This document shows positions 1 through 11,984 of a stretch of DNA of 64,000 nt, piece after piece. Under the pieces are notes generated by a model. It did not search any database, was not told where the DNA came from, and worked only from the letters and a program-made list of their open reading frames with translations. The stretch covers positions 177,145 to 241,144 of the forward strand of contig JAKARB010000007.1 in NCBI GenBank assembly GCA_021819435.1. Direction: 5' to 3'. Made by a program: the position numbers and the translations under genes. The DNA comes from Pseudomonadota bacterium (GTDB lineage Bacteria > Pseudomonadota > Gammaproteobacteria > Burkholderiales > Burkholderiaceae_C). Every line of letters starts with the position of its first letter. Position 1 is the stretch's first letter.

Positions 1-875
1 CGATGCTGGCCACGCCGCTGATCATCCAGTACAGCAACCGCATCGTGATGCGCGTGTCCTCCACCGACTGGCTGATGCAGTCGCTGGCGATGACGAAGAT
101 CGCCACGCGCTCGATCAACGCCGACCGCCACGTCATCATCTGCGGCTACGGGCGCAGCGGCCAGAACCTGGCGCGCCTGCTGGACCAGGAAGGCATCCCC
201 TACATGGCGCTGGACCTCGACCCCGACCGCGTGCAGCAGGCGCAGGCGGCCGGCCAGAGCGTGTCCTTCGGCGATGCGACGCGGCTGCAAAGCCTGCAGG
301 CCGCAGGGCTGGGGCGCGCCAGCGCGTTGGTCGTGACCTACCCGCACACGGCTTCGGCGCGCAAGATCTTGCGGCTGGTGCGTGAACACGCGCCGCAAGT
401 GCCGGTGGCCGTGCGCACCATCGACGACGCGCCGCTCGACGAACTGCAGCAGGCCGGCGCCACCGCCGTGGTGCCCGAGGCGCTGGAGGGCTCGCTGATG
501 CTGGCCTCGCAGACGCTGGCGCTGGTGGGCGTGCCCATCCGCCGCGTGATTCGGCTGGTGCAAGATCAGCGCGTGGCCCGCTACGGCCTGCTGCGCGGCT
601 ACTTCCATGGAGCCGACGACGACAGCGTCGACGAGCTGGAGTTGCAGCGCCTGCGTTCGGTCACCCTGACGCCTGACGCTGCCGCGATCGGCCAAACGTT
701 GGAAGCGGCCTTGCACGAAGTGCTGGCCGACGTGACCGTGGTGTCGGTGCGCCGCGCCCATGGCCGTGTGGAAACGCCGTCGCTGGGGCTTGAGCTGGCC
801 GCTGGCGACACCTTGGTGATCTCAGGTCGGCCTCGGGCCCTCGCGCACACCGAGGCGCTGTTGCTCAAAGGATGA
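1..875 (+). CDS. CPA2-family (Kef-type) cation:proton antiporter, C-terminal part
   Basis: The gene runs off the left edge; about 290 C-terminal residues are visible. The fragment opens with the end of a membrane helix. It continues into a cytoplasmic RCK/TrkA-N domain with the Rossmann motif CGYGRSGQ at about residues 48-55 and an acidic residue cluster (LDLDPDR) at the end of the second strand. A TrkA-C-like domain fills the last 80 residues. This arrangement is typical of KefB/KefC/YbaL-type potassium or sodium/proton antiporters, where the RCK domain gates the channel in response to nucleotides or glutathione adducts. Without the transporter core the ion and the subgroup cannot be assigned. 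The next gene starts about 120 bp downstream on the same strand. Confidence 0.85.
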   Translation, partial: MLATPLIIQYSNRIVMRVSSTDWLMQSLAMTKIATRSINADRHVIICGYGRSGQNLARLLDQEGIPYMALDLDPDRVQQAQAAGQSVSFGDATRLQSLQAAGLGRASALVVTYPHTASARKILRLVREHAPQVPVAVRTIDDAPLDELQQAGATAVVPEALEGSLMLASQTLALVGVPIRRVIRLVQDQRVARYGLLRGYFHGADDDSVDELELQRLRSVTLTPDAAAIGQTLEAALHEVLADVTVVSVRRAHGRVETPSLGLELAAGDTLVISGRPRALAHTEALLLKG

Positions 876-993
876 AGCCCCCCAGGGGCCCAGTGGATGT
901 CCCTAGCCAGGCGGGCGATGACGGGAGCAAACTCGCATCAACAACAATGCGCCAGGGTCTGATGGGCCTTCTGTCGGCGCCATGGAGAGCCCG

Positions 994-5058
<4,065 letters not shown>

Positions 5059-5112
5059 CGCGGACCCGCAGCCACCTGCAGCAGCCTCGCGACCCGCTCG
5101 ATCACGCCTTGT

Positions 5113-6177
5113 TCAGGCCACCAGCTCGCTGGCCGTGCCTCGCTCGTCGGCGTACAAGTCCATCACCCGCAGCACCTCGAACTGCGCCTGAAAGAAGGCA
5201 TCGAGCAGCGTCGGGTCGAACGCCTTGCCCCGCTCCTCGGCCATCGTCGCCAGCGACTGCGAGGTGCTGAACGCCGGCTTGTATGGCCGCTTGTTCATCA
5301 GCGCATCGAACACATCGGCGATGGCCACGATGCGCCCGAACACCGGGATCTGCTCGCCATGCAAGCCTTGCGGGTAACCCGTGCCATCCCAGCGCTCATG
5401 GTGGTTCAGCGCGATGGTGCGCGCCGCAGCCAGCAGCTCGTTGTCATGCTTGCCGATGATGTCGGCGCCGATCTGGGGGTGGCGGCGCATCAACGCGCGC
5501 TCGGCGTCATCCAGCGGGCCTGGCTTGAGCAGGATGTGATCGGGCACGCCGATCTTGCCCACGTCGTGCAGGGCGGCCGTCTGGAACAGCAGCTGCACCG
5601 CCTCAGGCCCCATGCCCACCTGCTGCGCGATCAAGCGCGAGACATGGCTGATGCGGATGATGTGGTTGCCCGTCTCGTTGTCCTTGAACTCGGCGGCACG
5701 CCCCAGGCGGCGGATGACCTGCTGGCGCGTGGCCATCAGCTCGGCCGTGCGCTGCGCCACCATGCGCTCAAGCTCGCGCGACTGGTCGTACAACGCCAGG
5801 TGCGTGCGCACGCGCGCCTGCACCAGCGGCGGGCTGATCGGCTTGGTGATGTAGTCGACCGCGCCCAGGCTCAAGCCCAGGGCCTCATCCTCGATCGTGC
5901 TCATCGCGGTCACGAAAATGATGGGGATGCGGCGGCGATCCGGGTTGGACTTGATGCGCCGGCAGACCTCGTGGCCGCTGAGATCGGGCATCATGATGTC
6001 GAGCAGGATCAGGTCAGGCGGCTCGTCGGAGTAGACGATCTTGAGTGCCTTGTCACCGGAGGTTGCCACCTTGACACGGTATTCCTGCCCCAGCACCCGA
6101 GACAGCAGCTCGATGTTCTGCGGTGAGTCGTCGGCAACGAGCACCGTCGGCCGACGCAGCCCCAAGGTTGAAGACAT
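5113..6177 (-). CDS. Response regulator with HD-GYP domain (probable cyclic-di-GMP phosphodiesterase)
   Basis: A cytoplasmic protein of 354 residues. The N-terminal receiver domain has the acidic pair at D16-D17, phospho-acceptor Asp60 (ILLDIMMP) and Lys112. A coiled linker follows (about 125-155). The HD-GYP phosphodiesterase domain carries the HD dyad H204-D205 (LHDVGKIG), the H259-H260-E261 motif and GYP at 267-269. All metal-binding motifs look intact, so hydrolysis of cyclic-di-GMP is expected, controlled by phosphorylation. It lies 54 bp behind the cyclic-nucleotide-binding gene on the same strand and converges on the hybrid kinase gene. The usual output of such proteins is motility, biofilm or virulence control; none of these is shown here. 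Confidence 0.93.
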   Translation of the reverse strand: MSSTLGLRRPTVLVADDSPQNIELLSRVLGQEYRVKVATSGDKALKIVYSDEPPDLILLDIMMPDLSGHEVCRRIKSNPDRRRIPIIFVTAMSTIEDEALGLSLGAVDYITKPISPPLVQARVRTHLALYDQSRELERMVAQRTAELMATRQQVIRRLGRAAEFKDNETGNHIIRISHVSRLIAQQVGMGPEAVQLLFQTAALHDVGKIGVPDHILLKPGPLDDAERALMRRHPQIGADIIGKHDNELLAAARTIALNHHERWDGTGYPQGLHGEQIPVFGRIVAIADVFDALMNKRPYKPAFSTSQSLATMAEERGKAFDPTLLDAFFQAQFEVLRVMDLYADERGTASELVA

Positions 6178-6231
6178 CCTGACCTGACCCCCCGCGTTTT
6201 GAAACTCGATTCTGAACCCTTTGCGCCATCC

Positions 6232-6699
6232 TCAGGCTGAGGGCAATTGCTGGGTCAGGTTGGCGCGCATGCGCCACGCCATCACGGTGCCGGCACCACG
6301 CAACACCTCAAGCGCCACGGCCGGCACGCGCTGGGCCAGTTCTTCGAAGCGAGGCAGCCGCAAGGCGAACACCACCGCATTGCCCATGGCCTCGACATTG
6401 GCCATGCGCGGCACGTCGCCGAACAGGCCCGGCTCGCCCACCATGGCACCAGGCCGCAACAGCCCGATGCGCGAAGCCCCGGGCGGCGCGCCGGTGACGA
6501 ACACCTGCAGCGTGCCCTGTCCCAGGAAGTAAAGCGTGCGATCGTGGTCGCCCTGGCGCACAAGCAAGTCCCCCGCCCGCAGCTCGTGGCGGGTCAGGTA
6601 CTGGGCGAAGGTCCGCCACTGTTGGGCGTTCAGACGCGGCCGGAACGCGTCTTCCGTGTTGAGCGTCTGAATGGCCTGGATCAGTGCGATGGCGTCCAT
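6232..6699 (-). CDS. Cyclic nucleotide-binding domain protein
   Basis: A small protein of about 155 residues dominated by one Crp-type cyclic-nucleotide-binding fold: a beta-roll with LVRQGDHDRTLYFLGQGTLQ and the phosphate-cassette-like region MVGEPGLFGDVPRMANVEA. There is no helix-turn-helix after the beta-roll, so it is unlikely to bind DNA itself and more likely acts as a sensor or partner protein. The ATG at 6699 (MDAIALIQ) is chosen; the frame stays open upstream to a TTG at 6729. The HD-GYP response-regulator gene follows 54 bp downstream, suggesting co-transcription and a nucleotide second-messenger theme. Confidence 0.8.
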   Translation of the reverse strand: MDAIALIQAIQTLNTEDAFRPRLNAQQWRTFAQYLTRHELRAGDLLVRQGDHDRTLYFLGQGTLQVFVTGAPPGASRIGLLRPGAMVGEPGLFGDVPRMANVEAMGNAVVFALRLPRFEELAQRVPAVALEVLRGAGTVMAWRMRANLTQQLPSA

Positions 6700-6862
6700 C
6701 TCGTGAAGGCCGCCGGAGGTCGACGGCAACTGTGACCGGGAGTGAACAATTTAATCCAAGCGTGACCCGCCTGTCAGGGAATTGTGGTGCCCTTTTGTCG
6801 TGAAAAATGCATGCAAACCACAGACGGCGCCCACCTTTGGGCCGAGCGAGCCTGATCTGGCC

Positions 6863-8365
6863 TCATTTGCCGATGCAAAAGCGCGTGAAGATCTCGCCCA
6901 GCAGGTCGTCGGCGGAAAACGCCCCGGTGATGCGGCCCAGGGCGTTGTGCGCCAGGCGCAACTCCTCGGCCAGCAAATCGAGCGCCCCGTCCTGCCGCGC
7001 GGCGTGCTCGCCGGCAAGCGCCAGGTGGTCACGCGCTTCATGCAAGGCCTGGACATGGCGCTGCCGGGCGATGAACACGCCCTCGGGCGCCGCCTGCCAG
7101 CCCGCCTGCTCCAGCAGCGCCTGCCGCAAAGCCTGCAAGCCCTCCCCCGTGCGCGCCGACAAGCGCAGCACCGCGCCCGCCGGTTTCAGGGCCTGCGGCC
7201 CAGGCACCACGGACACCGCAGCGCCAACCCGCCCCGCCGCCACGGTCACATCGGACCCGACGTCACCAGTCCCATCCACATCCGCCACATCCGCCTTGTT
7301 GAACACGTGCAGCACCGTCATGCCTGCGGGCAGGCGCCCGGCGATGTCCGCATCGGCCTGGGCGTAGACCGGATCGGCCCAACGCGTGAGGTCGTGCAGG
7401 AACAGCACCGCATCGGCTTCGGCAATCGCCTCCCAACTGCGCGCCATGCCAATGCGCTCCACTTCATCCGAGGCCTCGTGATCAGCGCGCAGCCCGGCCG
7501 TGTCGATCACGTGCAGCGGCACCCCTTCGATCTGGATCGTTTCGCTGACCTTGTCGCGCGTGGTCCCGGCGATCGGCGTGACGATGGCCAGCTCGGCCCC
7601 GGCCAAGGCATTGAGCAAGGAGCTCTTGCCGGCGTTGGGCTGGCCGGCCAGCACCACCCGCAGGCCCTCGCGCAGCAGCGCGCCCTGACGGGCCTGGCGC
7701 AGCACGCCGTCGAGCGCGGCGGCCAGGCGGTCGAGGCGGCCGCGCGCATCGGCCTTCTCCAGGAAATCGATCTCTTCTTCCGGGAAGTCAAGCGTGGCCT
7801 CCACCAGCATGCGCAGGTTGATCATCTGGTCGCGCAGCGCCTCGATCTCGCGGCTGAAGGCGCCGCCCAGCGAACGGCTGGCCGAGCGCGCGGCGGCCTC
7901 CGTGCTGGCGTCGATCAGGTCGGCGATGGCCTCGGCCTGCGCCAAGTCGATCTTGTCGTTCAAGAAGGCGCGCTGGGTGAACTCGCCCGGCTCGGCCAGA
8001 CGCAGGCCGGGCAGGCGGGCGCGCCCGGTGACGGGATCGGTTTCAGCAGCAGCCGCCAGGCAACGCGCCAGGAGCAACTGCATCACCACCGGACCGCCAT
8101 GGCCCTGCAGCTCCAGCACGTCCTCGCCGGTGTAGCTGTGCGGCCCGGGGAAAAACAGCGCCAGCCCGTGGTCGATGGCCTCGCCACCCGCGTCGAGGAA
8201 AGGCCCGTAGTGCGCCATGCGTGACTGCAGCAAGCGGCCGCACAAGGCCTGGGCCAGCGGCATCAAGCCCCGCCCTGACACCCGCACGATGCCCACGGCA
8301 CCCCGCCCCGGGGCGGTGGCCACGGCCACGATGGGCGACTGACGGTCCAGCCACGAATGCGACAC
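6863..8365 (-). CDS. mnmE: tRNA uridine-5-carboxymethylaminomethyl(34) synthesis GTPase MnmE
   Basis: MnmE works with MnmG to modify the wobble uridine of certain tRNAs, using methylene-tetrahydrofolate and GTP. The N-terminal folate-binding domain begins with [20 protein letters not shown]. The inserted G domain shows the P-loop [14 protein letters not shown], the switch motif GTTRDK and DTAGLR. The C-terminus ends in the family signature FCIGK, whose cysteine is needed for activity. A GTG at 8365 preceded by GGAGA five bases upstream gives 500 residues and matches the family's N-terminus. ATG codons at 8386 and 8437 are alternatives without a clear ribosome site. Part of the conserved mnmE-yidC-yidD-rnpA-rpmH block, though a divergent small gene separates it from yidC. 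Confidence 0.95.
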   Translation of the reverse strand: MSHSWLDRQSPIVAVATAPGRGAVGIVRVSGRGLMPLAQALCGRLLQSRMAHYGPFLDAGGEAIDHGLALFFPGPHSYTGEDVLELQGHGGPVVMQLLLARCLAAAAETDPVTGRARLPGLRLAEPGEFTQRAFLNDKIDLAQAEAIADLIDASTEAAARSASRSLGGAFSREIEALRDQMINLRMLVEATLDFPEEEIDFLEKADARGRLDRLAAALDGVLRQARQGALLREGLRVVLAGQPNAGKSSLLNALAGAELAIVTPIAGTTRDKVSETIQIEGVPLHVIDTAGLRADHEASDEVERIGMARSWEAIAEADAVLFLHDLTRWADPVYAQADADIAGRLPAGMTVLHVFNKADVADVDGTGDVGSDVTVAAGRVGAAVSVVPGPQALKPAGAVLRLSARTGEGLQALRQALLEQAGWQAAPEGVFIARQRHVQALHEARDHLALAGEHAARQDGALDLLAEELRLAHNALGRITGAFSADDLLGEIFTRFCIGK

Positions 8366-8549
8366 CCTGTCTCCGTTTCCAAGCATGTGTTGACGACAGC
8401 CGGGATTGTCGCCGCAGCCACGCCAGTCGGCTGACATCTGGTTTCACCTTCACGTCATGTCGCTCGCGCAACAATGGCATCATTGCTGCGCCGCACCAAT
8501 TGACCCTGGGCGTCAATCAGAAATAAAACACGACACTCAAGAGGAAGCC

Positions 8550-8678
8550 ATGCTGGACACCCTGAAGAGCCTGCTGATGATCGGCGCACCCACCCAGACC
8601 GACGGGCCACTTTGGCCTTTCCTGCTGGCTGGCGCCATGGCCGCCGCCGTCCTGCTCAACCGCATCGGCCGCGACTGA
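8550..8678 (+). CDS. Small single-span membrane protein (42 residues)
   Basis: Chosen from an ATG at 8550 with AGAGGAA just upstream, a much better start than upstream in-frame codons. The product has a short N-terminal amphipathic part (MLDTLKSLLMIG), then a hydrophobic stretch (WPFLLAGAMAAAVLLN, about residues 21-38) and a positive-negative tail IGRD. It is divergent from mnmE, sharing a promoter region of about 185 bp, and is followed directly by a strong bidirectional terminator. No family is recognised. The ribosome site plus terminator argue that it is a real gene; function unknown. Confidence 0.55.
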   Translation: MLDTLKSLLMIGAPTQTDGPLWPFLLAGAMAAAVLLNRIGRD

Positions 8679-8743
8679 AACCCTCTGACCAACACGCCGA
8701 CGCTCGCCTCACGCCGGCTTTTCAGCTTTTCAGCGCCCAACAA

Positions 8744-8781
8744 AAAACCGCCTGCCCCGTGAGGGTTCAGGCGGTTTTGCT
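8744..8781. terminator. Bidirectional intrinsic terminator
   Basis: An 11-bp perfect stem, AAAACCGCCTG at 8744-8754 pairing with CAGGCGGTTTT at 8768-8778, with a 13-nt loop. Runs of A before and T after allow termination from both strands. It separates the small plus-strand gene ending at 8678 from yidC, which ends on the minus strand at 8819. Confidence 0.85.
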
Positions 8782-8818
8782 TTAGCGGTGCGCGCTTTGT
8801 TCAGCGCGCCTCGTCAGC

Positions 8819-10522
8819 TCAGTTCTGCACACCCAGGCGCTTGTTGATGAACCATTGCTGGGCGATCGACAGGATGTTGTTCGTCAACCAGTACAGCACC
8901 AAGCCAGCCGGGAAGAAGAAGAACATGACCGAGAACAGCAGCGGCATGATCCACATCATCTTGGCCTGGACCGGGTCCGGCGGGGTCGGGTTCAGCCAGG
9001 TCTGCAGCAGGGTCGAGCCGGTCATCAGCGCTGGCAGCACGTAGTACGGGTCCATCACCGAGAGGTCATGGATCCAGCCGATCCAGGGCGCGTTGCGGAT
9101 CTCGACGGAAGACGACAGCACCGAGTACAGCGCGATGAACACGGGGATCTGGATCAGGATCGGCAGGCAGCCGCCGATCGGGTTGACCTTCTCCTCGCGG
9201 TAGATCTTCAGCATCTCCTGCTGCATCTCCTGCGGCTTGTCCTTCAAGCGCTCGCGCAGCTCCTGGATGCGCGGGTTCAGCGCCTTCATCTTGGCCATCG
9301 AACGGTAGGCGCTGGCGTTGAGCCAGTAGAAGGCCGCCTTGAGCAGCACCACCAGGGCCACGATCGCCCAGCCCCAGTTGCCGATCACGCCGTGCAGGAA
9401 CTTCAGCAGCAGGTACAGCGGCTTGGCCAGGATGTGGGTCCAGCCGTAGTCCTTGACCAGCTCCAGACCGGGGGCCAAGGCGCTGAGCTTGTCTTCTTCC
9501 TCGGGGCCGACGAACAGCACGGTGTCGAGCGCCTTGCTCTGGCCCGGGGCGATCTCGCCCAGCGGCAGCAGCATGCCGGTGGCATACAGGTTGTGGGCCA
9601 CCTTCTGCACATAGAACTCGCGCTGCGCCTTCTGGTTGTACAGCCACGCCGATGCGAAATGGTGCTGCACCATGGCGATCCAGCCGTTGTCATCGGCCTT
9701 CTCGAAATCGAGCTTGCCTTCTTCGATGTGCTTGAAATCGAGCTTCTGGTACTTGCCCTTGTCGTTGTAGAGGGCCATGCCGGTGTAGGCCACCGGGCCT
9801 TGCAGGAAGGACGGACCCGATGGGCCCTTGGGCGGCGTGCCATCGCGCTGCAACTGTACGTACAACTGCGGGCTCACGGCCGCGGCCGAGGTGTTGACCA
9901 CCTCCTGCTTCACATCGATGGCATAGCCCCCGCGCGGGAAGCTGTAGGTCTTGACCAGTTTGACGCCGTTGACCGGCTCCGACTCGAGCTTGACGACCAG
10001 GGCCTTGTCACCCGCGGCCAGCTCACGCTCGTTGCTCACCAGCTTGAACGGGGTCTTGTGCGTGGGCAACTGCAGTGAAGCCGTGCCGACCAAGCCCGAT
10101 TGCGCCAGGTAGGTGTGCACCTTCGAGTTGTCCAGCACCACCATGTTGCGGCTGCGGTCGTCCTGGTCCTGGTGCTTGAGCAGCTCCACGCGGACCAGGC
10201 TGGCCCCCAGGGTGTCGATGGTGGCCTTGACCACGTCGGTGGTGAAGACCAGCTGCTCGCCCGTGGCCACAGCCGCACCAGCGGGTGCGCTGGCGCCATC
10301 GGCGGCTGGCGTGGCAGCAGCGGCCACACCGGTGTCGGTCTGGGCAGCCTTCGGCACATCGGCAGCCGAAGCACCAGAAGCGCCTTCGGCGGCGGCCACG
10401 CTGGCCGCGGGCGCCGGCGCGAACAGGGAGGGCTGACCGGTGTGACGCAGCCAGCCATCCCACAACATCAGCAGCGAGACGGCGAAGACCGACCACAGCA
10501 GGGTGCGACGCAGATCATTCAT
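8819..10522 (-). CDS. yidC: Membrane protein insertase YidC
   Basis: YidC inserts and folds inner-membrane proteins, alone or with SecYEG. The product has 567 residues. An N-terminal anchor helix (LLWSVFAVSLLMLWDGWL) is followed by an Ala/Pro-rich linker and a large periplasmic beta domain (about 90-345). The conserved five-helix insertase core comes next (from about 365), including the region QMQQEMLKIYREEKVNPIGG-type cytoplasmic hairpin and the NPTPPDPVQAKMMWIMPL stretch. Length and layout match Gram-negative YidC. Its ATG overlaps the stop codon of yidD by four bases (ATGA), so the two are translationally coupled. Confidence 0.97.
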   Translation of the reverse strand: MNDLRRTLLWSVFAVSLLMLWDGWLRHTGQPSLFAPAPAASVAAAEGASGASAADVPKAAQTDTGVAAAATPAADGASAPAGAAVATGEQLVFTTDVVKATIDTLGASLVRVELLKHQDQDDRSRNMVVLDNSKVHTYLAQSGLVGTASLQLPTHKTPFKLVSNERELAAGDKALVVKLESEPVNGVKLVKTYSFPRGGYAIDVKQEVVNTSAAAVSPQLYVQLQRDGTPPKGPSGPSFLQGPVAYTGMALYNDKGKYQKLDFKHIEEGKLDFEKADDNGWIAMVQHHFASAWLYNQKAQREFYVQKVAHNLYATGMLLPLGEIAPGQSKALDTVLFVGPEEEDKLSALAPGLELVKDYGWTHILAKPLYLLLKFLHGVIGNWGWAIVALVVLLKAAFYWLNASAYRSMAKMKALNPRIQELRERLKDKPQEMQQEMLKIYREEKVNPIGGCLPILIQIPVFIALYSVLSSSVEIRNAPWIGWIHDLSVMDPYYVLPALMTGSTLLQTWLNPTPPDPVQAKMMWIMPLLFSVMFFFFPAGLVLYWLTNNILSIAQQWFINKRLGVQN

Positions 10523-10833
10523 GGGTGAGAGGAATCCGACGAGGGGTTGGAAAAACGGGAAAACAGGCCCGGCGCCCGGTCAGGCACCGGATCGTGCCCA
10601 CCGGGGCAGCCCGGATGGCAGCGCAACAATCGGCGCGCAGCGAGGTAACTGCCCGCAGCCGGACCATGGCGTTGCAAGGATTCGAGCGCGTACTGCGAGC
10701 AGGTTGGCGTGAACCGGCAAGCAGAGCCCAGCCAGGGACTCAGGAAGAAGCGGTAGGCGCGGACCACGCCCATCAGCAAGGCGTTGACCACGCCAGACAA
10801 GCCGGCCAGCAGTTTGCGCAAGACCCGCATCAT
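10519..10833 (-). CDS. yidD: Membrane protein insertion efficiency factor YidD
   Basis: A small membrane-associated protein of about 104 residues that assists insertion of inner-membrane proteins with YidC. The family core is clear: YRFFLSPWLGSACRFTPTCSQYALESLQRHG with the conserved C-x(4)-TCSQY signature, then GSYLAARRLLRCHPGCPGGHDPVP. An amphipathic N-terminal helix (LRKLLAGLSGVVNALLMGVV) would lie on the membrane. The start is taken at the ATG pair at 10833/10830. It overlaps the rnpA stop upstream and the yidC start downstream by four bases each, showing a tightly coupled operon. The Ser/Pro-rich C-terminal tail is poorly conserved. Confidence 0.93.
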   Translation of the reverse strand: MMRVLRKLLAGLSGVVNALLMGVVRAYRFFLSPWLGSACRFTPTCSQYALESLQRHGPAAGSYLAARRLLRCHPGCPGGHDPVPDRAPGLFSRFSNPSSDSSHP

Positions 10834-11348
10834 GCCCGAGGTCCTCCCACGCGCGACCACAACTCGTCCAATTCTCGGCGCACGGCGGTGCTCAACGCCT
10901 CGGACGCGGCAGACGGAAACAGTTGGCGGTCGAAAGGCGCGCGCAGTCGCACCACCCAACCGTCGACCTCGGCACCATGGCGACCGGCCGCCAGCACCCG
11001 GGGAGCGTGGCGGCGGAAGGCCTCGCGGGCCTGGTGACGCATCAAGGAGCGGGTGACCGAACGTCGTGCCTGTTTTTTAGGCAGGACCAGCCCGAGCCGC
11101 CAGCCAGGGGCGGACTCGGCAGCCAAGTCATCCACAAGCAAGCTCACCTGCTGGTCGTGGCCTGTTGACAACTCGGCCTCGGCAGGGCTTGGCACGCGTG
11201 GCGCTTCGCACAGGACCTCGGCTCCAGGCCGTGCCGTGACCGGCGCCAGCCTGGGCAAGACGTGCAGGGAAAAATGCGCCGTCCGGGCCACGGGGCGGGT
11301 GCCCAAAGCCCGTTGGAAATCGGCGGATTTCAGGCTGGGTGCACGCAC
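10830..11348 (-). CDS. rnpA: Ribonuclease P protein component RnpA
   Basis: The basic protein subunit of RNase P, which binds the catalytic RNA and helps it mature the 5' ends of tRNAs. The predicted product is about 172 residues from a GTG start, against roughly 110-130 in the family. The recognisable core is RLGLVLPKKQARRSVTRSLMRHQAREAFRRH, corresponding to the RNA-binding helix (RNR motif region), where the usual RNR reads as TRSLMR. A segment of about 35 residues between the first beta strand (ARTAHFSLHVLP) and RLGLVLPKK looks like an insertion. No ribosome site is seen at the GTG, so the start is uncertain. It lies between rpmH and yidD, the standard place. Confidence 0.9.
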   Translation of the reverse strand: MRAPSLKSADFQRALGTRPVARTAHFSLHVLPRLAPVTARPGAEVLCEAPRVPSPAEAELSTGHDQQVSLLVDDLAAESAPGWRLGLVLPKKQARRSVTRSLMRHQAREAFRRHAPRVLAAGRHGAEVDGWVVRLRAPFDRQLFPSAASEALSTAVRRELDELWSRVGGPRA

Positions 11349-11385
11349 GGCGGCCGATGCTTGAAAGAGGGATTCAGTCGCGACA

Positions 11386-11406
11386 AGGCCGGGCTGAACC
11401 CGGCCT
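11386..11406. other. Stem-loop between rpmH and rnpA
   Basis: An 8-bp perfect GC stem (AGGCCGGG at 11386-11393, CCCGGCCT at 11399-11406) with a 5-nt loop in the rpmH-rnpA gap. There is no clear T-run, so it may be an mRNA processing or attenuation hairpin that sets the rpmH to rnpA expression ratio rather than a full terminator. Confidence 0.4.
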
Positions 11407-11542
11407 CGTTATCGCCAGCGAGGGTCGAACACACTGGAGTGCGACCCACACCAGCCCACACCGACCATGCGTCGCCGCGAGGCCCTGGGGCCCACGGCGA
11501 TGAGGCACGATCAAGCTGAAGGGCTGATCAAAGGCGCAGGCA

Positions 11543-11677
11543 TCACAGGCCCAAGCGCTTGCGGCCCTTGGCGCGACGAGCATTGATGACCTTGCGGCCA
11601 CCCTTGGTCTTCATGCGCACCAGGAAGCCGTGGGTGCGGGCGCGACGGGTCTTGGAGGGTTGGTAAGTACGCTTCAT
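11543..11677 (-). CDS. rpmH: 50S ribosomal protein L34
   Basis: A 44-residue, highly basic ribosomal protein of the large subunit. The reading frame begins [19 protein letters not shown] and ends KGRKRLGL, matching L34 over its full length. It is the first gene of the minus-strand operon running into rnpA, yidD and yidC, and is divergent from dnaA, the classical arrangement beside the origin. Confidence 0.98.
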   Translation of the reverse strand: MKRTYQPSKTRRARTHGFLVRMKTKGGRKVINARRAKGRKRLGL

Positions 11678-11763
11678 GATGGTCTTTCAAGGCCACACAC
11701 GAAATGCTGGCCAGGGGAAGAAGTCTGTGGTGGTCTGTGCCCAGACAGACGGCAGAACCCGCG

Positions 11764-11792
11764 ATTACAGCAGGTTTTCCCCAAACGGTCAA
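11764..11792 (-). promoter_or_regulatory. Probable sigma-70 promoter of rpmH
   Basis: On the minus strand, TTGACC (11792-11787) and TGTAAT (11769-11764) are separated by 17 bp. It would start transcription about 80 bases upstream of the rpmH ATG. Called by consensus match only. Confidence 0.5.
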
Positions 11793-11926
11793 TGCCCGTC
11801 GGGCCTGCTCTGGACAGAACGGCAGCAGCACCCCCCGATCAGCACCCGTGAAGTGCTCGGGAATTGCTCCTCCCATACCACGAACCCAAGCGCTTGGCGA
11901 ACGGGAAATTTCTGTGGATAACTGAC

Positions 11927-11954
11927 TTGCGCAAGCCCCCGGCGTGCTTAGAAT
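11927..11954 (+). promoter_or_regulatory. Probable dnaA promoter
   Basis: TTGCGC (11927-11932) and TAGAAT (11949-11954) with a 16-bp spacer give a fair sigma-70 promoter 30 bp upstream of the dnaA ATG. It is flanked by the DnaA boxes at 11913-11921 and 11974-11982, so DnaA binding could repress it. Consensus match only. Confidence 0.5.
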
Positions 11955-11984
11955 TCGCCTCCCAAGGAAGGACTTGTCCACAAC

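Larger units (their letters stand above)
11678..11984. other. rpmH-dnaA intergenic region with DnaA boxes (candidate origin part)
   Basis: This 307-bp region carries divergent promoters for rpmH and dnaA. A perfect DnaA box lies on the minus strand (TGTGGATAA at 11913-11921), and a near-consensus box TTGTCCACA at 11974-11982 sits immediately before the dnaA ATG. These sites fit autoregulation of dnaA and possibly part of oriC. No clear AT-rich unwinding tract is seen by eye. The dnaA-dnaN gap holds more boxes, so which gap is the functional origin is undecided. Confidence 0.6.

Noticed and set aside
6782..8224. 480-codon plus-strand frame opposite mnmE
   Set aside because: It is the shadow of mnmE; the translation is His/Arg/Gln-rich with no family resemblance.
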